DNA of 64,000 bases. It comes from Anticarsia gemmatalis (Eukaryota > Arthropoda > Insecta > Lepidoptera > Erebidae). Positions within the stretch are counted from its first letter, which is position 1. Each line of letters opens with the position of its first letter. The notes under the pieces were generated by a model. The model was not told the DNA's origin. It saw only the letters and a list, made by a program, of their open reading frames with translations, and searched no databases. A program made the position numbers and the translations under genes. This document shows positions 1 to 11,996 of the stretch, one piece after another. The DNA is taken from assembly GCF_050436995.1 (NCBI RefSeq), contig NC_134766.1, positions 9,052,001 to 9,116,000 of the forward strand. The letters are read 5' to 3'.

Positions 1-1612
1 AATTTAATTCTTAATTTCTAATAAAAATAAAGTGACAAATGCGGTCACAATTTCACTAAATAAAGTACTAGTAAATGTCTAAAAACTTAGTTATAATAAA
101 AAATAATATGTTAAAACTTATGCGGTTTGTACACATAATAAAATATGGGCAATTTAGTATTAATAGTCGTGTCTTCAAATATGCACGTAAAGCGAGCATT
201 CGCAACACGTTACACGAAAATAATCAAACGTAGCACCACCTTTATCAAGTTTATCGCTCATCAAGATAGGCTTCTGTTAAAATTATGTTATAATTTCTTG
301 CTTCGCCTCACAACGAATATCATTAAACCGTTTTAAAACTAATTTTCTTGCTTAATTTCGCTTTACATTTGGGCGGTTCTAGTTAAATGCTGGTATTTTA
401 AGAGGTAGTATATATCCTTGTTTTTGCTTTGGATAGCGGATAATTTTATCCGAAGGTTTAAGTAGTGGTATAAAATACACCTTAATTTTTTACAAGTGGT
501 GTGCTTTGGTCTACTACCTACCCCTATGGGGAAAAGGCTTGATATTGTTAATGTGTATGTATGTATTTATTAATCTTTTTATTATAATTTGCCACGTATG
601 GGCATGAATATTAGCGGGTACAAAAATCAGTGTATAAATAATTTGCCTAACCTAGGATAAAAACCCGAGATTATATGTGTTAAATACATACAAAATCTAG
701 TTATTTCATATGAGTTATTTATGATTTATGCTACTTCATGAATAAAAAATACATTGAAATAGCATTAAATCCAAGAAATTATTGACCTAAAATTTCATAA
801 ACAGGTCAACCCAGTTACCAGGCTCGCAGTTACGCAAAGAGATCAACCCGACACTCCCCAGAGTAGTTGTATATCTTCGCAAATCGGGATTACCTTACAG
901 TCGGCCGGAATTTATCGACCGACTTCGATTTAAACCCTTTTCTAAATAAATAGGGTGGTGTTTACTATTACTAGCTGTATTGGGAGGTCCCTTTATGTAT
1001 TTTTTGTCTCTTTCGTTTATTGTAGATAAGTATCGCTTTGGGAATGGGATGGAAGTAATTTGGGATGTTATCTTTGTTTATTTTCATTGATTTTTAGAAC
1101 CTTCGATAAATAGTACCCCAAATCTATGCACTTAAAAATAACTGCTGTAATAATATAAATGTACTTGTAAGCACACATCTAAATTTTCCCAGTATTAGGG
1201 GGTCATAATAAAGGATTAATGTATGACAAAACAACAAAATTTAAAGCCTACTTATACAATAAATATATTTATTTTGTAGTCATAGTGAGATTTTATAATA
1301 AGTAGATGTAAATACAAAACTAAACAGACAAACTAAAAAAATCTTAAACAATATTCTTCAATATAAAATACCTCTTTGTTAAAACCGCTCATTAAGCACT
1401 TTTCTCTGAAAGCCGTCTTCCAATCTAATCATTTTTAATTAAAACACGGTACTGAGCGACAATTGGCACAGCCACCCTACTTTTCAATCAAGTCGATCGT
1501 TCGATTGAATGCAAACTATCCAAGTATTGTCCGAACGAGAATCAACTACGGAACGAGAATTGCGACACGAAATGCTTTGAGAAATGTCCAGTTTGTTGAT
1601 TGTTCGTTGAAG
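1..1612. other. gene-free AT-rich stretch
   Basis: No coding region or RNA gene is visible. The only open frame over 60 codons (145-336) has no similarity I recognise. A fragment of the interspersed repeat that ends in CCTATGGG lies near 500-565; the rest looks like unique or decayed AT-rich sequence. Confidence 0.5.
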
Positions 1613-1805
1613 CTGTGCTCACCGTAAACGATCTGTGGGTTAAGCAACCGTTGGCGCGGTCATTCTTTAGATGGGTGACCGCATTGTGTTTGACTGAGCG
1701 TCTCCGTGCTTCGTAAACGTAAAATGTCGGTCCCGGTTGTTGTCAAGATAACAGTCGTTAAGCCATGTCAAAGGCCTTTCGGGCGGCTTGAACCACTCAT
1801 GACTA
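1613..1805 (+). repeat. 5S rRNA-derived SINE, copy A1
   Basis: The block contains GTTAAGCAACCG followed by GGCGCGGTCATT and ATGGGTGACCGC, the order and spacing of the 3' half of eukaryotic 5S rRNA including its internal promoter region. A non-5S body with a GTCGGTCCCGGTTGTTGTC core follows. Three more copies lie at 27.6, 34.1 and 54.6 kb (the last reversed). The 5' half of 5S rRNA is not recognisable, so this is not a functional 5S gene. Confidence 0.75.
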
Positions 1806-1964
1806 TTGATAGATAGTGATGGTTCGTTACTATGAACGACGGGGATAAATTCGGTATTGGTATTTGAAATTTTAAACCGATATTAAAACTATTGTACTGT
1901 AATAAATAGTCGACTGCGATTCAAATCAGCTTTTCTTTTGGAAATGTTCAAAATACATATATAT

Positions 1965-2444
1965 GTTACTGTAAAAGCCCGAACTGTGGTAAATCCTAAG
2001 ATTTTCCGGTAAAACCTAAGATTTACCAACTCTCAATGGTAAAAGTCCGAACAAGCCAGAGTTTAAAAACTATGTTACGATATATAAAAAAATCCTTCTT
2101 CATAACTATGTTTATAACTATTTCACGGTGTAATTATATACTGTGACATTGTTATAAAGAAGGAGTTTTGGGCATAGCGACATGGGTAGGTTAGGTTAGA
2201 AGGCTAAGGTAGGAGCGAGCGAAGCGAAGCTCCCACCTTAGCCTTCGTGGTTATTTTTTTTTAACCACCCAAAAGGAGGAGCCCCGCGAAGCGGGGCTCC
2301 GGCGACATCTCGATATCATCAAGTGAATATAGGTAAAAGTTCGAAATAAAATAATTATTCGGACTTTTACCATTGCCAGTTGGTAAATCTTAGGTTATAC
2401 CGGAAAATCTTAGGATTTACCACCGTTCGGGCTTTTACAGTAAC
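1965..2444. mobile_element. 480-bp MITE with about 85-bp terminal inverted repeats
   Basis: The left end starts GTTACTGTAAAAGCCCGAAC and the right end is its reverse complement. The arms (about 1965-2051 and 2358-2444) agree over about 85 bases with only four or so differences. The interior carries three hairpins in a row: 2200-2245, 2247-2268 and a perfect 10-bp GC stem with a GAA loop at 2278-2300. There is no coding capacity. The target duplication is ambiguous because both flanks are AT dinucleotides. Confidence 0.8.
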
Positions 2445-2485
2445 ATATACACATATTGTGGTATATTTAGTTTCGAAACAACATC

Positions 2486-2660
2486 AGGTGCGTAGTCGTA
2501 ACCGGCGGTACTGTATGACAAGATGTATGAATGGAATGAGGCAAAGGAAGTTTGTAAGGATCGTACCAAGTGGTGTTTTTTGGTCTCTGCTTATCCCTAT
2601 GGGTATGTATATTTTAGTATTAATGGGTATTTCAAAATATATCCTTGTGAAAACACTTTC
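2486..2660 (+). repeat. LINE-tail-like interspersed repeat (CCTATGGG family)
   Basis: The segment reads from GTAACCGGCGGT through ATGACAAGATGTATG to CCTATGGG. Fragments of the same sequence occur at about 497-565, 11672-11765 (-), 12327-12390, 17345-17490 (-), 22268-22365 (-), 42350-42470, 42850-42905 (-), 44198-44310, 50472-50610, 53782-53880 (-) and 62080-62150 (-). In one frame the copies encode a shared peptide with a KWRSLVSAYPYG-like end, so this may be the 3' end of a non-LTR retrotransposon reading frame. That identity is an inference. Confidence 0.6.
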
Positions 2661-3019
2661 ATTTTTCAGCAAAATGAAAAAACAGCCCCACCAGTAGCAA
2701 GTATTCTAGATGCTAATTAACCCCAAGATATATTTTGTCTCTTGAATAACCCCTGACCAGATAGAATATACTTAAAAAGATAACTCAACCGCTAAGCTCT
2801 AGTTCCATGTTATCCAGAGTACTAGGAGCGCATAAAGAAACGGAAGTTAACGCGCCACGACTGCAATAACAGTTGCAGGTAATTTATGCATTACACCTAG
2901 CTACTTGAGTCGTACAGAACATTAGCATTGCGTGAGGCGCACTCTTTAATAAACTAACTGCCTGGTAACTGTAACATTAAAAGGGGTAGAATTTTAAGTG
3001 TAAAATGGTTTAAAATTAA

Positions 3020-4415
3020 GAGTTATTCCGGTCTGATCCCCCAAACCGATCCACTACCAATTAATATTATTTTTTAATTCCGGTCTGATCCCCTTCCTAT
3101 ATTTAATGGATAAGTACAGTCAATAAAAAACAGATGTTATTCACTACTTTATAAAAAAAAATTGTAAAGAGAAGTTCAAAGGTTTTTGGATATAAACGTT
3201 TGTTAGTCGATTACTGTTGGGTTATTTTAAGAGACGCTGATCAAAATCAGTTTAAAAAAAAGAGTGACCTGTGCCATTTTTGAGTTTTTGTGAGTCTCAT
3301 ACAAAAAAGTTTTGGTAAAAATATGGTAAGTATTTTTATACATTTTTAAGTGTAGGTATTACATTATATATCTCAAAAAGTTGACGGACTTCAGTATATA
3401 ACTAAGGGTTTATAATCCTATCGATACACATTAGTTTCATCTATGGGTAAAAAGCCTTATAAAGTATTGAGTCAGTTTTTATTTATAGAAATAAAAATTG
3501 ATTCGAGTTACAATCATCGCAGATTTATATTATTTGGTCTTTTGAAATAGAAGTACTACCTATATAACATTATAACAGTAATCACATTATCGCACAATGA
3601 TCTTTTGTTAAAACTAGGATTTGAAAAAAAAGAAATAATAAAAAAAATGTAAACATAAATCAAATAACAAACATCAAATTTCAATTATTAAATACTGATA
3701 TAAAATTATCACAGTAATCATATTCAGTGTAGAAATAAGACTAATACAGTCTCATTAATAACCGATTTCTCAGAACGACATCACGAACTTAACTCATCAA
3801 TGATTGGTTACTTTGGAATCAATAGACAATACATTCACACACCAACAGCCTATTTCGCAGGTAAATATATTACAAAAGCTTCAGACTTTGCCGCAACGAT
3901 GCCAGAAATAATGATCACTTGCTCTTACGGTGAAGGAAAACATCGTGAGGAAACCTTGCAAGCCTAAAATTTGTTTAATACATTTATTGAGGGCATGCAA
4001 CGTCCCCTAACCTGTACTCGGCCAGCGTGGTGGACTCAAGACCTAACCCCTCCCCTCGTTTCGGAGGAGACCCTTGCCCTGCAGCGGGACAGTAATGGGT
4101 AAAAAAAATAAAACAAATAAATAAATAGGATTCAACTGTTGAGCTAGCCAAAGAAATGAATAAATCTAAATAGACTGCATGTTCCTGAAATACTAAGAAA
4201 GATTTGGAGATTTCTGGGTCAAAATGTATAGAGATGAGATTAATAAAAATATATAATATATTAATTCTATAACATAATCTAATAGAACCTGTATACATAT
4301 TTTGTTATTGACTGTCCTAAAAATGTGATAATAGACAGTCAGGGGATCAGACCGGAATAGAAAATAATTTTAAAATACTAGGGTATCAGTATTGGGGATC
4401 CGAACGGAATAACTC
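3020..4415. mobile_element. 1.4-kb TIR DNA transposon remnant with 8-bp target duplication
   Basis: The left terminus is GAGTTATTCCGGTCTGATCC and the right terminus, reversed, is GAGTTATTCCGTTCGGATCC. Both ends are flanked by the direct repeat AAAATTAA (3012-3019 and 4416-4423), an 8-bp target duplication typical of the hAT and P superfamilies. The terminal motif recurs inside near 3077 and 4340. No transposase is encoded, and a SINE sits inside at 3893-4100. A related piece occurs at 10188-10349. Confidence 0.75.
3893..4100 (-). repeat. tRNA-derived SINE tail (GCAGCGGGACA family)
   Basis: Read on the plus strand, this block runs from CACTTGCTCTTACGGTGAAGG to a GGGACAGTAATGGGTAAAA end. It is the same family as the fuller copy at 28860-29150, whose minus strand starts with a tRNA-like head. 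It is inserted in the TIR element at 3020-4415. Confidence 0.65.
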
Positions 4416-4423
4416 AAAATTAA

Positions 4424-7400
4424 GTTATTTTTTTGGCAATGTTATTCAGCAATTTATTGCGATAAGTTTGCGTTTTATTCGCCTTAAAACTCTAGATTTT
4501 AGATACCTTTTAAATTAACAGTATACAGTAATGTTTTCAATATATTCGATTTTCAACAAATTCTTCACTTCTGCACATTTAATTTTGCTAACTTTCTCAT
4601 TTTTAAAGGTATATAATAGGTAGGTTGGTTTTCAACAACCGATAGAGCATTTTTTTCTGAACATTTTGGTTTATTATTTTCGACAAAATCGGACCTACCT
4701 TCTTTACTAAAGACACAGATATACATGTAACTAACTGGACGCGAGCCTATTATCATATGCTGGACGCGTTTCTCCGGGCTATTAAGATAAATATTTCGAA
4801 TAAATTAGAAAATACACTTAAGATTTTGGCCATCCCGTTAATCGAACTCAAGACCTTATAATCAGCCGGATACACCACCGACTGCGGCACGGAGACAGTC
4901 AAAGATCAGTTTTCGAAAGTCTAAAATAAGGGATGAAAGTTAAACCATATAAAAATAACACGAAACAAAAGTTATATTTGTAATTAGTCGTACATTCATT
5001 ACTTAAAGGTCGCTCTGTATGTATGTATGTATGTACATCATAATCGAGTCCCACCGGTAGCGGTGTTAGGAAGCAATTACATTTAATTAAATGAATTGTG
5101 CTTGGCCATCATTTATCGTTACTTTTCTAATTGAACGTGTTAATGTTAAAAGGTACACGTGTTGAAATGTATTTTATATTAACTTAATATGGGAATCAAC
5201 AAACTTTTTACCTTCAATTTCTTGACGTTTCGGCGCAGATTAAACTGGCAGGGGTCGCAAGTAATTGTTGAATTTTATATAGATACAAATTGATGGACTT
5301 TTGGCTGTTTTTTTATACACTTAACTACCTGATAGGTTATCTAACACTCATCCTTAACCTGTGGATTTGCTTTAAAAGTCATAACTTTTAAACTTAGCGT
5401 AGATTCGGCATTAACCATTAAAGAATAACAGACATACTTTCGCATTCATTATATTAGTAAAGAATTCTAAATAGAAGTTTGTAAATAAAACTCATATGAA
5501 GTATATTAAAAAATACTACTTATGCAAATGCGCGAAGTTATTTATATAGCGTATGTGCATTGCACAGTAAACATGAATGCACGAGACGATGCAATCAAAT
5601 CCGAGCTTCCTATCTCGGATTCAATTTAGTTCATCTCGTATGACACATCGCCATGTTACTCATGATGTCCTAGTAATAGGTGCGTTAAGTGTATAATATG
5701 AGACTTATAAAACTTATAATTGGGATATCCTATGGTTTAGCTGGTAGTGTATATATTATGACTGCTAAAATCTAGGTTTGCAGGGTCAAGCAAATTGCTA
5801 TTGCTTACTAATTATGAAAATATTGTCAATAGTGTCCCGGACTTCTGTAACGCGTCCCGTATGACATTAGGCTTGCCTCCTTTTACATTGTAGGCGGCAA
5901 AATACATGTATATTTCTTACACCTCTGTCTACACCTTCGCGTGTACGTGGAGTACGTATGTATGAACTATGAGACAAATGTCCTATGACACGAAACATGT
6001 CTGCGACACGACAAGCACAGCAAGTGATTTTTGACATATCTAGGAAACCCTCGTCTAGCAGTGGGGCTCGGCTGTAATGAATTCAAATCTATTTATTTTG
6101 TGTTTATCTATTTTTTATATCTACAAAATATACCAAATACGGCACATACTCTCTTACCATAAATAAACAAAGTGACATCGACAAAAGACACACGACGCCC
6201 AACATCCGCTTTCCGCTATGAATTTCAATTAAAAAGCGCCAAAATTTACATAAACCTCCGCTCATACATAAATGCATAGTACCAGGGCGCGATAAACAGT
6301 AAAGAGTTTTATCTATCGAATGCCACAGCCGGTTAACAACAACGAAAGTTGCCGAATATTCCCGAAGTTGTGCATTAGGCATGAGACAATATCGACGTGC
6401 GATATCGATGTCCCTCGGGAAATTTTCCGGGTTAGATAATGTAATTCTATTCTTGTGGAAAAATATGATGTATATTGGAAAGTTTGTACGTTTATTTTTC
6501 TGGAAAGTTCGATTTTTATTTCAAAGAAGGGCGAGCATAAAAGTTTGCCTCCGGTTGTTATCAACGTTTGTTTTAAACTTGTTCTTTTTTATCTTTCTTT
6601 TTTACAAGAAAGTTAGCGTAGAATCTTATTTTCTGATTAAGATTAAATGTCACTTAAACTGGTCTCTAGAATAGTGCTAGATTTTTCTCTGAAAGGAGAA
6701 GTAAAGAACTTTCAGGAAAGTTTATGAAACAAGTTTTGAAAATATACTTTGTTTAACGAGATTAGTCGCGGACGGCGTATAATCCTTTGCAATTTTATGA
6801 CATGTAATACGACTTAAACCTAACGACTAGCAATTGCCCACAATGACATAAACTTTTATCGACAGACACAAGTCCAGCCATATTTATAAATCGTAAAATA
6901 TTATTCAAATTTATGCCTTTGGACCGACAGCTGAAAGATGATGATAAAATAATTAAAACATACTTATATTAAGCTACAATTTTATGAAATAGTTGATTAA
7001 ATTATCTATATTACCGAAATTATTTAACTAGCGGTACATTTGTGTATCTTTTGATATAGCAATAAAAGTATATAAATCTAACCTATTTGATCGTTATTTT
7101 ACTTTAAACTCGAGTTTATCGAAAATCTTAATTTCTAAAGCCATTGAAATCTAAAATTAAATTTAAATCACCCTTTTAACCTATCGATATTGAATCTATA
7201 AATATTCCCCTCACTAGACCTATACGATTCAAAGCTTCTGTAAATGTAAATAAATTTAGAATGCAGTGTGATTCTGCAAACAACATAACTTAACCTGCCT
7301 GTCGTATATATTATGCCAATACAAACTTTATTTTGTAAACAAGTCAAATATAACTGTAGGTTATTTATTCGAAGTTAAACTATTTTTGCACAATAATTTC

Positions 7401-7576
7401 TTCACATTTCTTTACAATCTCGAAGCAATAAGAGAAAATTATCTATTAAATTTTGTTTTTAAACAATAGTTCTTTACATTAAATAACTGGTTTCTGCCCA
7501 CCTTGGTCAGCGTGAATGCTTTATCGGTGTAAAAAGAATCCTATGTGTTAATCCAGGTTACTAGTGTACCAAATAT
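4424..7576. other. gene-free stretch, mostly unique sequence
   Basis: No exon with paired splice sites or recognisable protein was found on either strand. A degraded tRNA-like SINE head (minus strand, box-B-like motif) lies at about 4828-4905, a short ATGT microsatellite at about 5018-5035, and another degenerate tRNA-like head at about 5735-5790. Overlapping open frames around 6104-6674 have no recognisable similarity. Confidence 0.5.
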
Positions 7577-7827
7577 CGATACTAATTTTATAAAGCTGAA
7601 GAGTTTGTTTGTTTGTTTGTTTGAACGCGCTAATCTCAGTAACTACTGGTCCTATTTGAAAAATTCTTACAGTGTTAGGTAGTCCGTTAATTGAGGAAGG
7701 CTATAGGCTATATATCATCACGCTACAACAAATAGGAGCAGAGTACCATTAAAAATGTTACAAAAACAGGGAAAATTTTGACCCATTCTCTCAAGTGACG
7801 CAAGCGAAGTTGCGCGAGTCAGTTAGT
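7577..7827 (+). mobile_element. Helitron-like non-autonomous element, copy 1
   Basis: The copy begins ATACTAATTTTATAAAGCTG, carries a (GTTT)n run, and ends GCGAGTCAGTTAGT just after a GCG-rich short hairpin. Six similar copies in the window end in CAGCTAGT, consistent with the CTRR-type 3' end and preceding hairpin of Helitrons. There are no terminal inverted repeats. The superfamily is inferred from the termini only. Confidence 0.6.
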
Positions 7828-9078
7828 CATTAAATATGTTCAGTTGTGTTTTTCGTGAAAGAGTAACCAACAGTAGAATAATTGATGACGCTGTATTGCT
7901 CAATCACGCTAAAACTAGACAAATTTTGATAAAATTTAGTATAAATATAGTTTATTATCTGAATTAATACATAGAATACGTACTGTTTATCGCGGAAAAT
8001 CTTTTTACGCGAACGAAAACGCAAGCAAATACAGGTCAGCTGTAGTTTGAAAGCCATAACTTTTCTTTAGTCGCTGGACAAAACAATTCACACATTTTTA
8101 TGATAAAATCAAACGATATTGCTTTCAATGGCTTTACACGATGTGTTTAACTGTTTATTGAAAATTATTTTGATTTTATTGTCATGTTATTATACTTCAA
8201 AAGAATTGTTATAGCCGTTTTGTCACAATTTGAGGTTAAATTGTGGACGTTGGGATAAATAAGTTGGTTTTCGGACTTTTGGTAATGATTTGGAACTTTT
8301 AAACTCTCGCGTTGCATGTTTAATATATAATAGGATACGGGAATTAACGCGTTTTGGTAATAGTAAAGTAAAAAAAAACGTAAAATCGTCAACACTGAAA
8401 TAACTTACGGATCAGAACTCAAAGAATCTTTGATCTCTGACTGTCATTTCTATTTGTATTTGGGCCGCCTCTCCGCCCTCTAATACGAAAACGGTTCACC
8501 GTATGAAACATTTTTTTATAACAAAATTTGTAGAGAATTTTGTGTTGAACAATATTGAAAAAAATACAAATAGCCATAGGAAATAGTATATTTACAAAAA
8601 TAGCGCAATACCCCGATTTTTGTGTCTTTTCCTCTTACTTATCCTTCAATATGTAAGTTTAGAGACAACTTTTAGGGTGTCAATATTCAAGTATTTACAG
8701 ACTGACAGTTGAGTATCTCGAATTCCTAATTTAAGCTTAAATAACTGAACTGTAAACCTCAAAAACTGCTATCAAAAAAGTCTAAGGAATCGATATAACT
8801 AAAGAAACCCAAAAAAATACGAACTCACTTTGAAATTTAAAATACTGGGTCTATCTTAAAGCGCCCGACTTACATTTATAGTCTACAATTTGAAGTTAAG
8901 CCCTAAAAAAGTTTCCTACGTGTTCGGAATATTTAAAGCCGTTTTTTGTATCGATTTCAACTTAAGATGTTAAGCTTTATTATTTTGACTTTGAAATACA
9001 GATTATCAGTATTCAAGCATTATGCCTATTACTTACTACTACTACGACATATTTTTTTATAACATAGTGCGTCTCCAG

Positions 9079-9440
9079 TAAGGAGCCCGTGGCTTAGTTA
9101 ACCACAGCCGCGCGGGTCCATTTCTGAGGTTAAGCTTCGCTTGCCGAGGTTGTTATGCGGAGGAGTAAACATCTTATACGTAACGAGGTTCTTCGTGTTT
9201 CGGAATGCACGTTAAATTGTGGGTCCCAGCTGTCATTTTCAAAGATCTTTGACAGTCGTTAACAGTAAAATCCTATATGTTAATGTTAATCCAGGTTTTA
9301 AACCTGGATTAACATTAACATATAGGATTTTAACTCCGGCAAATATTTTCACACGGTTTAACTCAGAAGCCAGTCTTACGAAACTAAAAGCATCAGTTTC
9401 ATTCTAATTCTAGCATTCCTATTTCCCCAGAATTCCGCAT
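9079..9440 (+). repeat. 5S-like SINE (family B), copy B1, containing a long palindrome
   Basis: The head reads GGCTTAGTTAACCACAGCCG then GAGGTTAAGCTTCGCTTGCC, related to the GAGTTAAGC region of 5S rRNA, followed by the AAAGATCTTTGACAGTCGTTAA body shared with copies at 43.9, 48.4, 49.1 and 51.7 kb. The expected tail (AAAGCTTGAAAGTCTGACA) is replaced after 9265 by the palindrome reported separately. Confidence 0.65.
9266..9332. repeat. 67-bp perfect palindrome
   Basis: Two 33-base arms (9266-9298 and 9300-9332) are exact reverse complements separated by a single T at 9299. Pairing stops at 9265/9333. The arm contains TGTTAATGTTAATCCAGG. Confidence 0.95.
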
Positions 9441-10187
9441 TAAGATTTCAATGAAAACTACCCCATATTCCGGGTAATTTCCTCACATAAAGGGTGATAC
9501 GTCGTAATGGTATTTAATATACGCGGAAACGGCCACGGTTGATCAGATTAGACGTGACATTGCGAAATTGATAGCGAGAATACACTCACGTACTAGGAAC
9601 GCAGTTGATTAAAGAGTTGAATTATATTCGTGCCCTGTTGAATTTTAAATTATGTGATTGAGTACTTGCCCTATTCTTAGTACCGCTTAAGGCAAGCAGA
9701 AGCCCAATCTACTTTATATCCGCGCCAAGAGTGCGCATACTTTATTCTCTCCAATGTAATTCAAATTTTCAAATTTCAAATTAATAAAAATTCTAAATCA
9801 ACATTAAAAACGAACGGGTAATTATTGCGATGGCGTATGTACAAACAAACAAATCAAATAAGTTGATTAATTTTGGGTAAAACAAAATGGGTTATGTTTG
9901 GTTAATTTTTTATTCGGCCGTGCTTTATCAATATAAAATCTGCGTATAACTCACACTTGATGAAAACCATATAGAACAAGGATAAATTACATACAGTCGG
10001 TTTCATTAATATATCTCGATAGCATTGTTTGGTTTACAAGACAGTGAGTATTCACAGAAACTCTTGGGCTCGATTTCGCTACTTGAAAATATCCACCAGA
10101 TAGCTTATCAAATGGAATTCTGTCAGTTGTTTTCACAACTGCCGTAACATATTTAACTGATTTAATTAATCTGACACTTAAAATATA

Positions 10188-10349
10188 GAGTTATTTCGTT
10201 CGGATCCCCAATACTGATACCCTAGTATTTTAAAATTATTTTCTATTCCGGTCTGATCCCCCGTATATAAACAGTCAGGGTATCCGATCGGAATGAAATA
10301 TTTAAATTTATTATAATGTTTATATACGGGGGATCAGACCGGAATAGAA
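10188..10349. mobile_element. fold-back element related to the 3020-4415 transposon
   Basis: Positions 10188-10260 are the reverse complement of the right end of the 1.4-kb TIR element (about 4340-4415). A perfect 32-bp inverted repeat pairs 10241-10272 with 10318-10349, including GTCTGATCCCCCGTATATAA and its complement, around a 45-base spacer. Confidence 0.75.
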
Positions 10350-10883
10350 GGCTTTTGCAATGATACACCGGCGAGCTTTACCGACGAGCCATAAAACCGC
10401 GGTCTTACTCGTCCGTCGATCAGTGGCTTTAGTCTTCGAGCTTATGTGGCCTTAGTCAACGGACGTATCAGATGCATAGTATGCATATTATAATTTATTT
10501 GGCCATCGTGCATACATCGTATAAGTATTAATTTAATTAGCCTTTATGCGCTTGCGGAATTCTACTTATTATAGCATTCATAACACCAATAAAAGAATGG
10601 TATGACAAAGTAATTAAACTAACTACGAAGATGTTGCCTGCTAACGACAAGAAACTTGACTCTGCAAAAAAAGTAGACAACATTTTTTAACTATAATCGG
10701 ACTATTACAAACGTGCGAAATTGTCAAAATGCGTACGTGTGAGCGAGACAGTCTGTTTGCGATTGCTTGAGTTATAACGATACAACTAAAGTACCTATCA
10801 ATATAGAAGATAGAGATAAAATATTTTTCACTAATTGATGTTTTTGTTGACAGAAACCGCATAGAGAGGACCGCGTCTAAACG

Positions 10884-10924
10884 ATGGCGGGGTTCCGTAA
10901 GAAGGATTATATCAGCCGCTATTT
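10884..10924 (+). CDS. possible first coding exon of the SLC2-type transporter
   Basis: ATG at 10884 has a strong start context (A at -3, G at +4), opens 13 codons beginning MAGFRKKD, and ends at a perfect donor, GTAAGT, in phase 2. The basic, hydrophilic peptide suits the cytoplasmic N-terminus of a sugar transporter, and the next recognisable exon on this strand (13838) lacks an N-terminus. It does not splice in frame directly to 13838, which needs an incoming single base, so a small linking exon must exist. Weak candidates are 12928-12953 and one near 13150; neither is convincing. Confidence 0.4.
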
Positions 10925-11170
10925 GTAAGTATCAAATATAGACATAAAACTAAATATATCTTGATAGAATATAAATAAACTTTCAAAATTGTCTGAAAAT
11001 AGTGGTGTACTGTGTAACTATCTTAAGTTAAACTTAGTCATGTTATAGAAGAACAGATTTTCGCATTTTCATATTATAGTACCTTGCAAAAAGGAAAATT
11101 CACTCTTCTAATTTCAGCAGCTTATCCGTGAAAACATAACAGACAAACTTTCTCATTTATCAATCAATCA

Positions 11171-11375
11171 ATGTATATAAAACTCTTCCGTTACTGACTG
11201 ACTGACTGATGGACAACGCACAGCCGAAACTACCGAGCGTAGAAAATTGAAATTTGGTATGAAGATTCCTTAGGAAGTGTAGAGAAGCACTGAGAAAAGA
11301 TTTTTTGGATATTCCTCCTCGATGAGTGTGAAAATCTTCACGGGCAAAGCCACAGGCAAAAAGTTATATTAGTAT
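11171..11375 (+). repeat. interspersed repeat with (GACT)n start
   Basis: The segment starts ATGTATATAAAACTCTTCCG, passes through a GACTGACTGACTGA run and continues with AATTTGGTATGAAGATTCC. A diverged relative starts at 30712 (TATACATATAAAATTTCCTG with a similar GACTGACTGA run). It is non-coding and probably a Helitron-like or MITE relic. Confidence 0.5.
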
Positions 11376-11810
11376 ATAATATTTTCTTACGTAAAAGCTG
11401 TTGGTGTGTTTGACAAGTATAAGGGTTGTCAACCCTCTTTGTAGGGAAGCATTTGATCCGTACTTAAGGGTACGCAAAAACATGTTCAAAATGTTTTTGG
11501 GCTCTAGCATGTATTTTGAATTTTAATAGGCCTTTGTGCACAAATATTCTAGATATACATAGGTACATAATCACAGGTTTTAAAGACGATAAAAAACTTA
11601 ATTTTCTTTGTATCATCTTTTATTCTTCTAATTACTACATTTTTAAATATTTGAAAGAAACATACACTTTCATCATATCACGCCTTTTTCCTATTGGGGT
11701 AGGCCAAAACCAAATGACGCCTTTGGTGCGATCCTTTCACACTTCATTTGCTTCATATACATCAATACATGTTGTCATCTTGTCTGCATACTTTAAAATA
11801 CATATGTATA

Positions 11811-11996
11811 TCTAATATATAAAATTCTTGCGTCACAGTTTTCGTTGCCATACTCCTCCGAAACGGCTTGACCGATTCTCATGAAATTTTGTGAGCATAT
11901 TGACTAGGTCTGAGAATCGGCCAACATCTTTTTTTCATACACCTAAGTGACACATTTTTTTTATATGGCAATGCAACGATTGCCGGGTCAGCTAGT
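11811..11996 (+). mobile_element. short element ending GCCGGGTCAGCTAGT, copy 1
   Basis: It starts TCTAATATATAAAATTCTTG and ends TTGCCGGGTCAGCTAGT. The copy at 22092-22266 is the same element with an internal deletion of about 20 bases. The TC start and CTAGT end fit a non-autonomous Helitron. Confidence 0.6.

Noticed and set aside
1613..1690. 5S rRNA gene
   Set aside because: Only the 3' half of 5S rRNA is recognisable and it is fused to a repeated non-5S body; four dispersed copies share the same structure.
2185..2200. Insect telomere-like TTAGG units (GGTTAGGTTAG)
   Set aside because: Only two units, inside a MITE; not a telomeric tract.
2278..2300. Rho-independent terminator-like hairpin
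   Set aside because: It is inside a eukaryotic MITE and not downstream of any gene; terminators of this type do not operate here.
6104..6674. Overlapping open frames of 83-97 codons on both strands
   Set aside because: No splice context, no recognisable protein, and mutually overlapping; treated as chance.
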